Below, in pieces: positions 35,833 through 44,156 of a stretch of DNA of 64,000 bases; position 1 is the stretch's first letter, and every line of letters starts with the position of its first letter. The notes under the pieces were generated by a model. The model saw only the letters and a list, made by a program, of their open reading frames with translations, was not told where the DNA came from and ran no database searches. Source of the stretch: Rhodoferax aquaticus (GTDB taxonomy: Bacteria; Pseudomonadota; Gammaproteobacteria; Burkholderiales; Burkholderiaceae_C); the NCBI RefSeq assembly GCF_006974105.1, contig NZ_CP036282.1, positions 4,340,001-4,404,000 on the forward strand, in the 5' to 3' direction. Made by a program: the position numbers and the translations under genes.

Positions 35833-36819
35833 ATGCTGTCTTTACATCGTGTTTTCGGTATTGCAACCGTACTGTTGCTCAGCGCTTCCCTCGTGCAAGC
35901 GCAAACAACGGCGGCGGCCAACACCCTGCCTGCCGGCGCGGTCGGCATCGTCACCAACCTGCAAGGCAGCCTGAACACCGGCAAGCCCGGCACAGCAACC
36001 CGTCCGTTGGCGGTAAACGCCACTGTCAAAGAGGGCGATGTGCTCAACACCGGCGCTGGTACGTTTGCGCGGCTCAAAATGGTGGACGGCGCTGAACTGG
36101 TACTGCGCCCCAACTCCCAAGCCGAGATCACCCAGTACAGCTACAAGCCCAACGCCCCTACCGCAGACAACGCGTTGATTACCCTCGTGCGCGGAGGGCT
36201 GCGCTCCATCACCGGCTTGCTGGGCAAACGCAACCCGCAGCAAGTTTCGTTCAAGACCGCCACCGCCACGGTCGGAATTCGCGGAACCATTGTGGGCATA
36301 CAGCAATGCAATAACGACTGCACGGGTCTCTTGCCGTCTGACGCGCCACCCAACACGCCACCGCCGCCCAACGGCACCCATGTGGAAGTTATCCAAGGTT
36401 TGGTCGCGCTCAACAGCGGCGGCGCGCAGTTGTTGTTGGGGGCAGGCAGCTTTGGGCTATCCCGCACTGCCAACACTGCGCCCCAAGCTGTGGCGCGAAA
36501 CCAAGCACTACAGCAAAACATCCCTGCCTCCATTTTCAGAGACACCACAAGCTCCACCTCTGGCACTAACTCCAACGCCCAAGTGCCTTCAACCACCGAC
36601 GCAACCACGCCAAGCACGCTCTTGGCTACAGAGCAAACGGTGACTAGCAGCACCGAAGTGGGCACTAACGTGTCCAACCTGCCCGCCCCTGCGGCGGGTT
36701 TGCAAAACCAAGCACCAGCCCCTGTGGCCAACAACGTTGTGGTGTTTCCGCCCTCGTTCAGCCCGAACCGTTCCGCGTCCACCAGTGGCGGTGGGCGCTC
36801 GGCCGCAAGCCCCAACTAA
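35833..36819 (+). CDS. FecR-domain periplasmic protein
   Basis: 328 residues with a signal peptide (cut after VQA, near 23). The FecR domain spans about 65-205: VKEGDVLNTGAGTFARLKMVDGAELVLRPNSQAEI, LVRGGLRSITGLLGKRNPQQVSFKTATATVGIRGT. The last 110 residues are a low-complexity Ser/Thr/Pro/Ala tail. There is no adjacent ECF sigma factor or TonB receptor, so this is not a classical FecIRA unit; a structural or envelope-surface role is more likely. AAGGGGA precedes the ATG. Confidence 0.85.
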   Translation: MLSLHRVFGIATVLLLSASLVQAQTTAAANTLPAGAVGIVTNLQGSLNTGKPGTATRPLAVNATVKEGDVLNTGAGTFARLKMVDGAELVLRPNSQAEITQYSYKPNAPTADNALITLVRGGLRSITGLLGKRNPQQVSFKTATATVGIRGTIVGIQQCNNDCTGLLPSDAPPNTPPPPNGTHVEVIQGLVALNSGGAQLLLGAGSFGLSRTANTAPQAVARNQALQQNIPASIFRDTTSSTSGTNSNAQVPSTTDATTPSTLLATEQTVTSSTEVGTNVSNLPAPAAGLQNQAPAPVANNVVVFPPSFSPNRSASTSGGGRSAASPN

Positions 36820-36986
36820 GGCCTACCGCAGCGACCGCGCCCCGCTTTGGCGCACGCCCGTCAATGTGTGAAACCGCACGGACGGGGCGTACTTGGCTCC
36901 TTACGCTTGAACCCCTAGCCTGACGCCACGCTCTTGTGTGCGGCCAGCTGCGCGCTAGCGCACCTGCTTTTGTTCAAGGAGCCTCT

Positions 36987-37271
36987 ATGCAAGACCGTGA
37001 CATCTATATCGCCCACATGAAAAAACAACTCGACGACCTCAACATAAAAATGGGCACGTTGGAGTCACACACCGAGCAGGCGCGTTTGGACGCCCAAGAC
37101 AAGTACAAGGAAGAAATGGCCAAACTGCGCCACCAATCGCAACTGGCCTTGAACAAACTCAACGAGCTCAAAACCGCCAGCGAAGACTCGTGGGACACCA
37201 TGCGCAACGACATGGAAAAAGTGCGAGACGCCTTTACGCACTCCTTCCACTACTTCAAAGCGCAGTTCTAA
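36987..37271 (+). CDS. Small coiled-coil stress-associated protein
   Basis: 94 residues, nearly all helix: MKKQLDDLNIKMGTLESHTEQARLDAQDKYKEEMAKLRHQ and so on, with heptads, charged faces and an aromatic tail (HSFHYFKAQF). AAGGAG precedes the ATG at 36987. It resembles the small coiled-coil proteins annotated as sll1863-type stress response proteins (recollection). It sits just before a broken Crp/Fnr gene. Confidence 0.75.
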   Translation: MQDRDIYIAHMKKQLDDLNIKMGTLESHTEQARLDAQDKYKEEMAKLRHQSQLALNKLNELKTASEDSWDTMRNDMEKVRDAFTHSFHYFKAQF

Positions 37272-37287
37272 GCGCGGGTGCCTGCGT

Positions 37288-38090
37288 ATGAACGACGCCC
37301 CTGCCAACGCCCATGCACTGGGGCACCCACCTGCTGAGGGCAGCACCGGACTTGCTGCTACGGCCCATGCGGGGACCACGGTGCAGTACGGCGTCGGCAT
37401 GCTGGGGGCGCCACGTTGGCTGGCGTCTTTGCATTTGGTGGCCGTGAACTTAGGCTTTGCACGGCGCACCGTGGGGGCCGGCGAGATGATTCAGGTAGCG
37501 GGCAATGTGTTCACCCATCTGCAAATTGTGAATGTGGGCACTGTGAAAACCGTGCACTTAACAGCCAGCGGCCGCGAGCAGATCGTGGGCTTGCACTTTC
37601 GCGGGGACTGGGTGGGGCTAGACGCCTTGGCCAGCGGCCGCTTTGCATGCGACGCCTATGCGATGGAGCCCAGCGAGATTTGGAGCGTGTGTTACGCCAG
37701 CGTGCTGAGTGCCTGCGGGCACCTCCCAGAGCTCACCCGTACCCTGCACATTGCCATGGGCGATGAGCTGCGCCGCCACCACGAGTGGCGCTGGGCATGC
37801 TGTCGGCCGAAGGGCGTGTTGCGTATTTCTTGCGCTTTTGGGTGCAGGCTTTGACTGAGCGCAACCTGCGCAGCGACCAACTGGCCTTGCCACTGACCCG
37901 CGCAGACATTGGCAGTTATTTGGGACTCACCTTAGAGACGGTCAGCCGGGCTTTGGGTCAACTATCGCGCTGTGGTGTGATTCGCTTTGAGCAGCAAGGG
38001 CGCAGGAATATTGCCATTCCTAGCGTGGAGGGTTTGATTGCGTTTATTGAGCACGACTACAACCCCAACACCACGGCCACGCTGCAGTAA
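37288..38090 (+). pseudogene. Crp/Fnr-family regulator, split by a frameshift near 37783-37791
   Basis: Frame 1 (37288 on) encodes a cyclic-nucleotide-binding-like sensor domain (VGAGEMIQVAGNVFTHLQIVNVG..., LHFRGDWVGLDALASG) and runs to DELRRHHEW. The continuation lies one base back in the next frame: LGMLSAEGRVAYFLRFW, then the HTH TRADIGSYLGLTLETVSRALGQLSRCGVIRF. Loss of one base between GAG (37783) and CTG (37791) explains it. The sensor has no N-terminal cysteines, so it is not an Fnr-type iron-sulfur protein. A true single-base deletion or an assembly error would look the same. The unshifted frame runs on to 37854 as nonsense sequence. Confidence 0.85.
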
Positions 38091-38129
38091 CGACGGGCGG
38101 CTGCTCCCCGGTTGGAGCAGCCCAGCCCC

Positions 38130-38624
38130 TCAGGGTTTGGTACGCAGCAAAACTCCCAAAAGAGCGGCGGCCCATGGCGGCAGTTCTGGTGTACTTGCGG
38201 GTGCTGCCGTGCGCGCCAGCAAAGGTGGCACACAACCCAGCACCATGGGCAACAGCGCCGTCCAGCGCCAAGGCTTGACCAGCACCAGAACAGCGCCCAC
38301 GCCAACAGCCGCACTGACCAGGGCCATAGGATTGCGCTGAGCGATGGGTGCTAGTGCGCCTTGCGCCACACCCACCGCTGCCCCTGCGGCGGTGCGCCAG
38401 GGATGTTGGGCCCACCACGCTGTCACGAGGGTGCGCACCATGTCTGGGTTGGGGGTTTGCAGCACCGCCATGAGCCAGGCTGGAATGGAACTCGCACCGG
38501 CCGGCGTGCCACCTCCGCCACTGGCATGGGTGCCTGTGGCTTGTGAAGCGGCGCCCAAGGCCTGGCGCAGGCGCTCGCGCGAGACCGCAAGTTGCGCATA
38601 GATAAGGGTGTCGGAATGGTTCAT
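38130..38624 (-). CDS. Hypothetical membrane protein (third gene of a YqjD/E/K-like cluster)
   Basis: 164 residues starting MNHSDTLIYAQLAVSRERLRQAL. It has a hydrophilic helix, a Gly/Ala/Ser linker (residues about 30-50), then two hydrophobic segments (ALVSAAVGVGAVLVLV and WTALLPMVLGCVPPLLA). Its ATG overlaps the stop of the previous gene (ATGA). The position recalls E. coli yqjK after yqjE, but I see no firm sequence match. Confidence 0.7.
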   Translation of the reverse strand: MNHSDTLIYAQLAVSRERLRQALGAASQATGTHASGGGGTPAGASSIPAWLMAVLQTPNPDMVRTLVTAWWAQHPWRTAAGAAVGVAQGALAPIAQRNPMALVSAAVGVGAVLVLVKPWRWTALLPMVLGCVPPLLARTAAPASTPELPPWAAALLGVLLRTKP

Positions 38625-39010
38625 GGCACGGGGGTTTCTCGCAACATGGCAAGGTCTTGCTGGACTTGGTGCCACATCTGCTGCAATGGGGCATAGGCGT
38701 CTGCTTGGCACGCTGCACGCCATGCACCCAGCGCCAGTACAAGGGGCAGCATGGGTATGGAGATCAAACAACTGGTTTGCAGGGCGCTCACATTGGCCGC
38801 CAAAATCCACAACATGGCTGCAGTGCCTGCCAAGACAACGCTCGTAAAGCCCGCACCTACCGCAATCGCGTAGCACAGCGCACCGCGCCCCAATGCTTGG
38901 GCAGCGCGGCGGCTTTGTAGGGCTATGAGCGCTGCATAGGCCTGCGCATGCCCCTCTAGCAGCTCAGGCTTGGTGAGCAAGATTTGCAACAGCGCTTGGG
39001 GCATGGCCAT
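38621..39010 (-). CDS. YqjE-like two-helix membrane protein
   Basis: 129 residues. An N-terminal amphipathic helix is followed by two long hydrophobic segments (LCYAIAVGAGFTSVVLAGTAAMLWIL and CLISIPMLPLVLALGAW) and a cytoplasmic C-terminal tail. This is the layout of the YqjE/holin-3-like superfamily. It lies 22 bp after the DUF883 gene, an arrangement like E. coli yqjD-yqjE. Confidence 0.72.
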   Translation of the reverse strand: MAMPQALLQILLTKPELLEGHAQAYAALIALQSRRAAQALGRGALCYAIAVGAGFTSVVLAGTAAMLWILAANVSALQTSCLISIPMLPLVLALGAWRAACQADAYAPLQQMWHQVQQDLAMLRETPVP

Positions 39011-39032
39011 TCGGCTTTGGCGGTCTGCGTGC

Positions 39033-39344
39033 TTAGCGGGTCGCGTGCGTGAGCCAGCGCGCCAACACCATCAACGCGGCGCCTGATGCAGCGGCGATGG
39101 CCACCGCCTTGAGCGGGTTTTCTTTGATGTAGACCACCGTGGCATCTGATGCATGTTGGGCACTGTGTCGGGCCTGTTGTGTGGCATCTGACAAAGCGTG
39201 CACGGCTTCGTTGGCGACATGCTGCGTGGCACGCAGGGCGTCTTGGGCCGAATGGGTGACGCTGTCTACCGCTTGCGTGGCCAATTGGCCGCCCTGCGCA
39301 ATGGATGGGTCCAGGGTCTGGTCGATGGCTTTGGTATTGAACAT
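39033..39344 (-). CDS. DUF883 (ElaB/YqjD-like) membrane-anchored protein
   Basis: 103 residues. A long amphipathic helical body (VDSVTHSAQDALRATQHVANEAVHALSDATQQARHSA...) ends in YIKENPLKAVAIAAASGAALMVL, the C-terminal membrane anchor characteristic of the ElaB/YqjD/YgaM family. E. coli members attach to the inner membrane and bind ribosomes in stationary phase. It is first in a three-gene minus-strand unit. Confidence 0.82.
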   Translation of the reverse strand: MFNTKAIDQTLDPSIAQGGQLATQAVDSVTHSAQDALRATQHVANEAVHALSDATQQARHSAQHASDATVVYIKENPLKAVAIAAASGAALMVLARWLTHATR

Positions 39345-39729
39345 GGTGGGCTTTCAGGTTGAGGAAAAAAAGGGGGTCCGTGGCGCAGGCCCTCAGGAGT
39401 GCTTCTGGGCAAGCCTGGTACCCACCTTATCGGCGTGGGGTCAGGCTTGTCAGTGCGTCAGCGCACGCCATCTTCTTAATGCGTGTAGGGCCGCCATCGG
39501 GGCAGTTGGCAGCCCGGGTTGCCCAGCGCACGGACGGCGCCTGCGTTGCGGTCGCATGCTGTGGAGATGGGCGCGCCGCAGACAAGGCCGACGTGTCACC
39601 GCTGACCTTGCACGTAGTAAACGCGCGTGGCTGTTGATGGAGCAAACGCCTTGTCCTGCAAGTGCGCCCGCCGACAGGTAGCCATGCACTTGCGAAGCAC
39701 TTTTTCCACTCACCCGAGGAACACCCATC
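39345..39729. other. Intergenic region between DUF883 and ompA-type genes
   Basis: 385 bp between divergent genes. It must hold both promoters, but I find no convincing -10/-35 pair, operator or RNA gene. ORFs in it have no recognisable family. Confidence 0.4.
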
Positions 39730-40428
39730 ATGAAATCACATCACCTACCGCTGGTTTACTCCCTGGTGCTTGCCGCGCTTTTGCCGTCCTTGGTTTGCGC
39801 GCAAGCCGTACCGATAGAGGGCTATCTCGTCGATAGTTCCGGGCGTTTTGTAGGCTCAGCAACACCGGGACAGTGTTGGCACACGGCCGAGTGGACTCCA
39901 GCCTTGGCGCAGGCACCATGTGACCCCGTAGCCAAGGTGGCTGCGGCGGTCACGCCCAAACCAGCGTTTGAGCCGAATGCTTTGCCTGCATCCGGCGCTG
40001 CGCCCGTGGCCGCAGTGGCTGCTGCACCGCCGCCGATGAAAACAGCGTTCTCGGCGGATGCACTGTTTGCATTTGACCAGTCGTCGCTAAAGCCCGAGGG
40101 GACGCAAATGCTGGACGACTTGGTGGCCCAACTGCAAGTGAGCAACTACGACCAAGTGATGGTGACCGGGGATGCCGATCGTATTGGCTCAGCGGTTTAC
40201 AACCAGAAGCTTTCGGAGCGTCGAGCCCAAACCGTGCAAGCCTATTTGCTCAAGAAAGACGTAGCGGCCACCAAGATCAGCACCAGTGGGCAGGGAGAGT
40301 CCAACCCTGTCACCACGCACCAAGACTGCGCTGACAAAAAAGGAGCCCCGCTCATCGCGTGCCTGCAACCTGATCGGCGCGTGGATGTGGAAATGCAGGG
40401 TACGAAAGCGGCAACCGCCACCCCCTGA
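39730..40428 (+). CDS. OmpA-family outer-membrane protein
   Basis: 232 residues with a signal peptide (cut after VCA, near 24). A short N-terminal segment with two cysteines (GQCWHTAEW, APCDP) and an Ala/Pro linker precedes the OmpA peptidoglycan-binding domain (about 105-225): DALFAFDQSSLKPEG, NQKLSERRAQTVQAYLL, ISTSGQGESNPV and DRRVDVEM. There is no beta-barrel, so it is a periplasmic peptidoglycan anchor rather than a porin. Confidence 0.88.
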   Translation: MKSHHLPLVYSLVLAALLPSLVCAQAVPIEGYLVDSSGRFVGSATPGQCWHTAEWTPALAQAPCDPVAKVAAAVTPKPAFEPNALPASGAAPVAAVAAAPPPMKTAFSADALFAFDQSSLKPEGTQMLDDLVAQLQVSNYDQVMVTGDADRIGSAVYNQKLSERRAQTVQAYLLKKDVAATKISTSGQGESNPVTTHQDCADKKGAPLIACLQPDRRVDVEMQGTKAATATP

Positions 40429-40599
40429 TCGGCCGCACGCAGGCGATTGGGGTGCCGCTGTCCGCCCCAGTCGTCTACGGGTTACTACTAGATGCACAAC
40501 CCAGAAAGACCTATGATCGAGGGCAGAGCACCGCGCCATTGCGATGCGCGAGTCCATTCCCCGCCGCTGATTTTTCGGTTTTTATGACGTTTACTGACC

Positions 40600-41265
40600 A
40601 TGGTTGAGGCATTGTTGGCACTGAACATGTGGCCCATCGTCACCCGCTTGGGTGAAATTCAAATTTTGGCACCTGCGCTGCTGCTGGCCTTATGGATGCT
40701 GCGCCGGACTCCCGCGTGCCGCACGTATGCTTGGTCGTGGATGGCAGCGCTGGCTGTCGCTACCGTCGTCACGACGGCCAGCAAGATTGCTTTTTTCGGC
40801 TGGGGCATCGGAATTGCGCGGCTGGACTTCACGGGCTTTTCTGGCCACACCATGTTTTCTGCGGCCATCTACCCAGTGCTTTTCGACGTACTGACCTCCA
40901 AGAAGTCACGCTGGCAACAGGGTTTGGCTATTGGTGTTGGCGTGGGTTTGGCCGTGTTAATTGCCGTTTCTCGTGTCGCCGTGCAAGCGCATTCCATCTC
41001 TGAAGTGCTGGCCGGCTTAGCGCTTGGCCTGATGGTGAGTGGCTTTGCGATGCGCAACTCGCACTTAGCCAAGCTCCCCAAGAAGCGCTCGCTCGCCATT
41101 GCAGTGGTGGCTTGGTTCGCCTTTGCCCCGTTCTATGCGCCAGCCGCCCAGACGCATTCCTGGGTGGTGGCGGCTTCCTTGGCGCTGTCAGGCAAATCCG
41201 TCCCATTCACTCGGCACGACCTTTTGCGCCTGATGCCCCTTAGCGTGGGGTTTACAGCCAAATAA
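40600..41265 (+). CDS. PAP2-family membrane phosphatase
   Basis: 221 residues with about six hydrophobic segments. The phosphatase motifs are degenerate but visible: KIAFFGWGIGI (motif 1 Lys), FTGFSGHTMFSAAI (motif 2 SGH) and SRVAVQAHSISEVLAG (motif 3 SR...HxxxE). PAP2 enzymes dephosphorylate lipid phosphates such as undecaprenyl diphosphate or phosphatidate at the periplasmic face. The start may be a few codons downstream (MWPIVTR). Confidence 0.78.
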   Translation: MVEALLALNMWPIVTRLGEIQILAPALLLALWMLRRTPACRTYAWSWMAALAVATVVTTASKIAFFGWGIGIARLDFTGFSGHTMFSAAIYPVLFDVLTSKKSRWQQGLAIGVGVGLAVLIAVSRVAVQAHSISEVLAGLALGLMVSGFAMRNSHLAKLPKKRSLAIAVVAWFAFAPFYAPAAQTHSWVVAASLALSGKSVPFTRHDLLRLMPLSVGFTAK

Positions 41266-41399
41266 AGTCTCTACAGGCGGTAGCAGCGTAGGCATGGGCC
41301 ATGCGTCTGCGCCCGTTGTACGCACAGTCTGCAGGTGGATGGACCACACGTCAGCGCGTTACTCATCCATGGTGCTTGGCTGACGAAGTAGTGGATTGC

Positions 41400-42185
41400 T
41401 TATGCTGACACATACCGAACCTGATTAGGCTGCTTGTCTGGGATCAACTCAAACTTGTCCGGGAACTTCTTGAACAGGCGCGTCGAAGTTGCATTTTTCC
41501 CAATCAGCTTTGCAGCGTGCAATTGCTGAACAATATCGCCTAGCGGCTGCACTTGTCCCGTCTTGAGCGCGGGTGCAGCCTCTAACACTTGGACCAGCGT
41601 GACTTCCCCCTTGCCCCCCGCAGTCGCAGATTTCGGCTGCCCCTTCGTCTTCACGGTCTTTGGAATTGCCGCAGACGCCTTCGCAACGGCAACTTGTTTT
41701 ACAACGGCTTTCCGTGCAGGCTTCTTCTTGGTCGGAGACGGAGCTTCCATCTCTGCAGCTTGCTTGATCGTGTCTTTGCCGACAAAGATCACTGCGTCAT
41801 AGGCATGTACCGCCTCAGCGGCCATTTTGGTTCTCTCCGATACACACACCATGCGAATGCCTCGCTCACGCAAGCGCACTACGAGCGGTACGAAATCAGC
41901 ATCGCCTGAGCCAATGGCGATGACGGCTGGTTTGGGTAACTGGCAGGCCAACTCCATGGCGTCAACGGCAAGCGCCACATCGGTGGTGTTCTTGCTCAGT
42001 GAGAGATTCACAAACGGGCGGATGGCCCTACCCAGCATGGTCTGTGCGAGCCCTTTGAGGTTTTCTGCACTGCCATAAGCCCGTCGCACGGTGAGTGTGC
42101 CCTCTGTTGATTCAAGTCCGGCACAGGCTTCCTCGATCCAAGCTGGAGAAGAAAGGTTGTCAGCATCAATCAGGAAGATCACCAT
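41400..42185 (-). CDS. NYN-domain putative RNase with C-terminal winged-helix-like domain
   Basis: 261 residues from MVIFLIDADNL; AAAGGA lies upstream, and the ORF runs 18 codons further. The PIN-like NYN domain (1-150) has the metal-binding aspartates in IDADNL, KNTTDVALAVDAMELA and IGSGDADFVPLV. A lysine/alanine linker follows (about 158-205), then a basic C-terminal domain (LGDIVQQLHAAKLIGKNATSTRLFKKFPDKFELI) that resembles OST-HTH/LOTUS RNA-binding domains. It stands alone. The target RNA is unknown. Confidence 0.82.
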   Translation of the reverse strand: MVIFLIDADNLSSPAWIEEACAGLESTEGTLTVRRAYGSAENLKGLAQTMLGRAIRPFVNLSLSKNTTDVALAVDAMELACQLPKPAVIAIGSGDADFVPLVVRLRERGIRMVCVSERTKMAAEAVHAYDAVIFVGKDTIKQAAEMEAPSPTKKKPARKAVVKQVAVAKASAAIPKTVKTKGQPKSATAGGKGEVTLVQVLEAAPALKTGQVQPLGDIVQQLHAAKLIGKNATSTRLFKKFPDKFELIPDKQPNQVRYVSA

Positions 42186-42198
42186 AGAGCAGGTCCTT

Positions 42199-42507
42199 TC
42201 AGTCAGTTGTAACGCCCAATACCGCCCAACACAGAACACCGTGAACAGCGTACAGATGGCTTTTGAAGGGGTGCCAACGACTAGGTTTTTGGTTAGCGAC
42301 GTTGAAGAGGCTTGCTTCCTTCAGGTCCGCCACTCCCCGACCGTACTTCCCCTCACATACCAAGTAGCCTGACCTGTCTTCAACGATACGAGCGTGGCTT
42401 CGCATCAACACGATCTCGGCCTTGAGACGTTTCTCGATCGAGACTTTGTCGCCACTTCTTGGCGTCAGTACGCGAGTCCTAAGTTGATCAATGCCTTCGT
42501 CATGCAT
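42199..42507 (-). CDS. Doubtful hypothetical protein
   Basis: 102 codons from an ATG with AAAGGAA about 10 nt upstream. The sequence is ordinary in composition (IEKRLKAEIVLMRSHARIVEDRSGYLVCEG) but matches nothing I know. It is the only candidate gene in the 578-bp gap before tRNA-Arg; it may be real or a remnant. Confidence 0.3.
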   Translation of the reverse strand: MHDEGIDQLRTRVLTPRSGDKVSIEKRLKAEIVLMRSHARIVEDRSGYLVCEGKYGRGVADLKEASLFNVANQKPSRWHPFKSHLYAVHGVLCWAVLGVTTD

Positions 42508-42623
42508 GGATGGGATGTTCCTTTGCGCGCTCTATGCATTCTGGAGCCGTTGAATTGTGATGGTCAGCGTGAAGCAATCGGGCCAGTGGGCTGATAGTCC
42601 ATTTCGAAACTGCAATAAAAGCG

Positions 42624-42645
42624 TTGGGCCATGGTTGGGCCATGG
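42624..42645. repeat. 11-bp tandem duplication TTGGGCCATGG x2
   Basis: Two perfect adjacent copies of TTGGGCCATGG. Probably a local slippage event in non-coding sequence. Confidence 0.6.
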
Positions 42646-42763
42646 AAAAAGGGCAGACTGTCTATGACTATTGGACTCTTTGGGGCCAAAACTCATTGTG
42701 ACTATTGCTCATCAAGTGGATTTCTTGATTGTCCGAGACCAAGTATTGCTGGTTCTCCTCTGG

Positions 42764-42839
42764 TGGTGCGGCTGGCGGGGATCGAACCCACGACCCTTGG
42801 CTTCGGAGGCCAATACTCTATCCACTGAGCTACAGCCGC
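42764..42839 (-). tRNA. tRNA-Arg (anticodon CCG)
   Basis: 76-nt cloverleaf on the minus strand: acceptor GCGGCTG pairs with CAGCCGC, discriminator A, CCA encoded, anticodon loop CTCCGAA. It is a single-gene unit, divergent from the cytochrome c5 gene. Confidence 0.97.
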
Positions 42840-42962
42840 ACGGTGTAAATTACTTGAGGGTGAAGTCGCGACATCCTTGTCGGACCGCTGATTCGCCTTC
42901 GTGTGGCAGTCTCCACACTTACGTTACCCTGCGATTGTAGGTGTTTTCAGAGTGGGCGCAGC

Positions 42963-42968
42963 TATAAT
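42963..42968 (+). promoter_or_regulatory. Consensus -10 box (TATAAT) upstream of cytochrome c5
   Basis: A perfect TATAAT 41 bp before the ATG. No good -35 box at 16-18 bp; TTGTAG ends 22 bp upstream. It should give a start near 42975. Confidence 0.5.
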
Positions 42969-43008
42969 TCCCCGCTGCACTTGCAGACTCTGACTTTTCG
43001 AGGATTAC

Positions 43009-43533
43009 ATGAGCGATAACAGCCACACTAATGCGCACGACGAGGCCCACACCGGCCCCATAAAGACACCTAAGCAGCTTTTGTTGGCTTCTTTGTTTTC
43101 GTTCATAGTCCCGATATTTGTCATTATTGGACTGGTCTACTACGTGGTTTCGGACAATAAGCCCGCAGCTGGGTCTGTCAATCCTGAGCGCGCCATTGCC
43201 GAGCGCATTCAGAAAGTGGGCATGGTCGAGATTCGCGATGCCAACCGCGAAATGCGCAGTGGTGAACAAGCATTCAAAGCCCAATGTTCCGCCTGTCATA
43301 CCACTGGGGCTGCTGGTTCTCCCAAGTTCGGAGACGCTTCCGCTTGGGGGCCTCGCATTAAGACTGGTTTTGAATCGCTACTCAATTCTGCGCTAAAGGG
43401 CAAAGGTGCCATGGGTGCCCAAGGTGGCGGCGACTTGGATGACTTTGAAGTCGCTCGGGCGGTGGTCTATATGGCAAACGCTGGTGGGGCCAAGTTTGAC
43501 GAGCCCAAGAAAGCGGCCGAGGCGGCGAAGTAA
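43009..43533 (+). CDS. Cytochrome c5-type monohaem protein
   Basis: 174 residues. An N-terminal anchor helix (LLLASLFSFIVPIFVIIGLVYYVV, residues about 24-47) holds it in the inner membrane with the haem domain in the periplasm. Haem attachment is CSACH (about residue 93) and the distal Met is in GKGAMGAQGGGDLDDFEVARAVVYMAN. It probably carries electrons to a terminal oxidase. An Ala/Lys tail ends the protein. It is monocistronic, with a -10 box upstream and a terminator downstream. Confidence 0.92.
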   Translation: MSDNSHTNAHDEAHTGPIKTPKQLLLASLFSFIVPIFVIIGLVYYVVSDNKPAAGSVNPERAIAERIQKVGMVEIRDANREMRSGEQAFKAQCSACHTTGAAGSPKFGDASAWGPRIKTGFESLLNSALKGKGAMGAQGGGDLDDFEVARAVVYMANAGGAKFDEPKKAAEAAK

Positions 43534-43554
43534 GCTTCAACAGCGATAGTTAAA

Positions 43555-43577
43555 GGACGCCATGGGCGTCCTTTTTT
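43555..43577 (+). terminator. Intrinsic terminator after cytochrome c5
   Basis: GGACGCC / GGCGTCC, 7-bp stem with ATG loop, followed by TTTTTT. Confidence 0.9.
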
Positions 43578-43610
43578 ATACCAGTATCTTTGGGCTGCCC
43601 TGCAGCGCGC

Positions 43611-44156
43611 TTACGTGTTTGGGCTCGGGTTGGGACTTGGCTTCTTAATGAATTTATACAGCTTGGGAAGCTCGCTGGAATGTATCTCCAATGGAGACCA
43701 AGAGTCTTGTTCGAGCCACTGACTTAGATTGAACATGTCTTGGGTGTGCACCAAGCCAAGCCCTAAGTCGGTGTTGGCGTAAGCCATTCCATTTTCATCT
43801 AGAAGAAACGATCGGAGTTGGGCTGGTCTGCCTGTATGGGTACTGACGCTGTGATTGGAGTCGATCCGAATTATCCATGGCGTAGCTGCTAGGGACACAT
43901 AGACGCGCTGGGGTCCGTTTTGAAAGTACCATTGTCCGATGGGGTCACAGCTGTAGTTCCGCTCGATAAAGGAGATCAGCTTGGCGTGCGTAATGAGGGA
44001 GCCTTTGGCACCAATTACCCCTGAATCAAAGTCACCTTTGTGTTGCGCTTGGTCATCGCGCATGTACCAGTTGCCTCGGGTGTCCAAACCCAACCATTCA
44101 TAGCAGTCCGGCACGTTTGGCCACTTCTGCATTGCTTGCATCACCAGATCATCCAT
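43611..44156 (-). CDS. Conserved hypothetical protein coupled to a YheT hydrolase
   Basis: 181 residues from MDDLVMQAMQKWPNVPDCYEWLGLD. Rich in aromatic residues: GNWYMRDDQAQ, IERNYSCDPIGQWYFQNGPQRVYVSLAATPWIIR. I recognise this as a conserved Burkholderiales family but do not know its function. It has no signal peptide or membrane segment. Its ATG overlaps the 3' end of the hydrolase gene by 8 bp, so the two are translated together. Confidence 0.85.
   Translation of the reverse strand: MDDLVMQAMQKWPNVPDCYEWLGLDTRGNWYMRDDQAQHKGDFDSGVIGAKGSLITHAKLISFIERNYSCDPIGQWYFQNGPQRVYVSLAATPWIIRIDSNHSVSTHTGRPAQLRSFLLDENGMAYANTDLGLGLVHTQDMFNLSQWLEQDSWSPLEIHSSELPKLYKFIKKPSPNPSPNT

Larger units (their letters stand above)
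42186..42763. other. 578-bp region between the NYN gene and tRNA-Arg
   Basis: No recognised gene. It contains the doubtful ORF 42199-42507 and an 11-bp tandem duplication (42624-42645). No integrase, inverted repeat pair or copy of the tRNA 3' end was seen, so I cannot show that a mobile element was here. Confidence 0.4.

Noticed and set aside
42764..42839. tRNA-Arg as an attachment site
   Set aside because: I looked for a second copy of the tRNA 3' end in the neighbourhood and found none, and there is no integrase.
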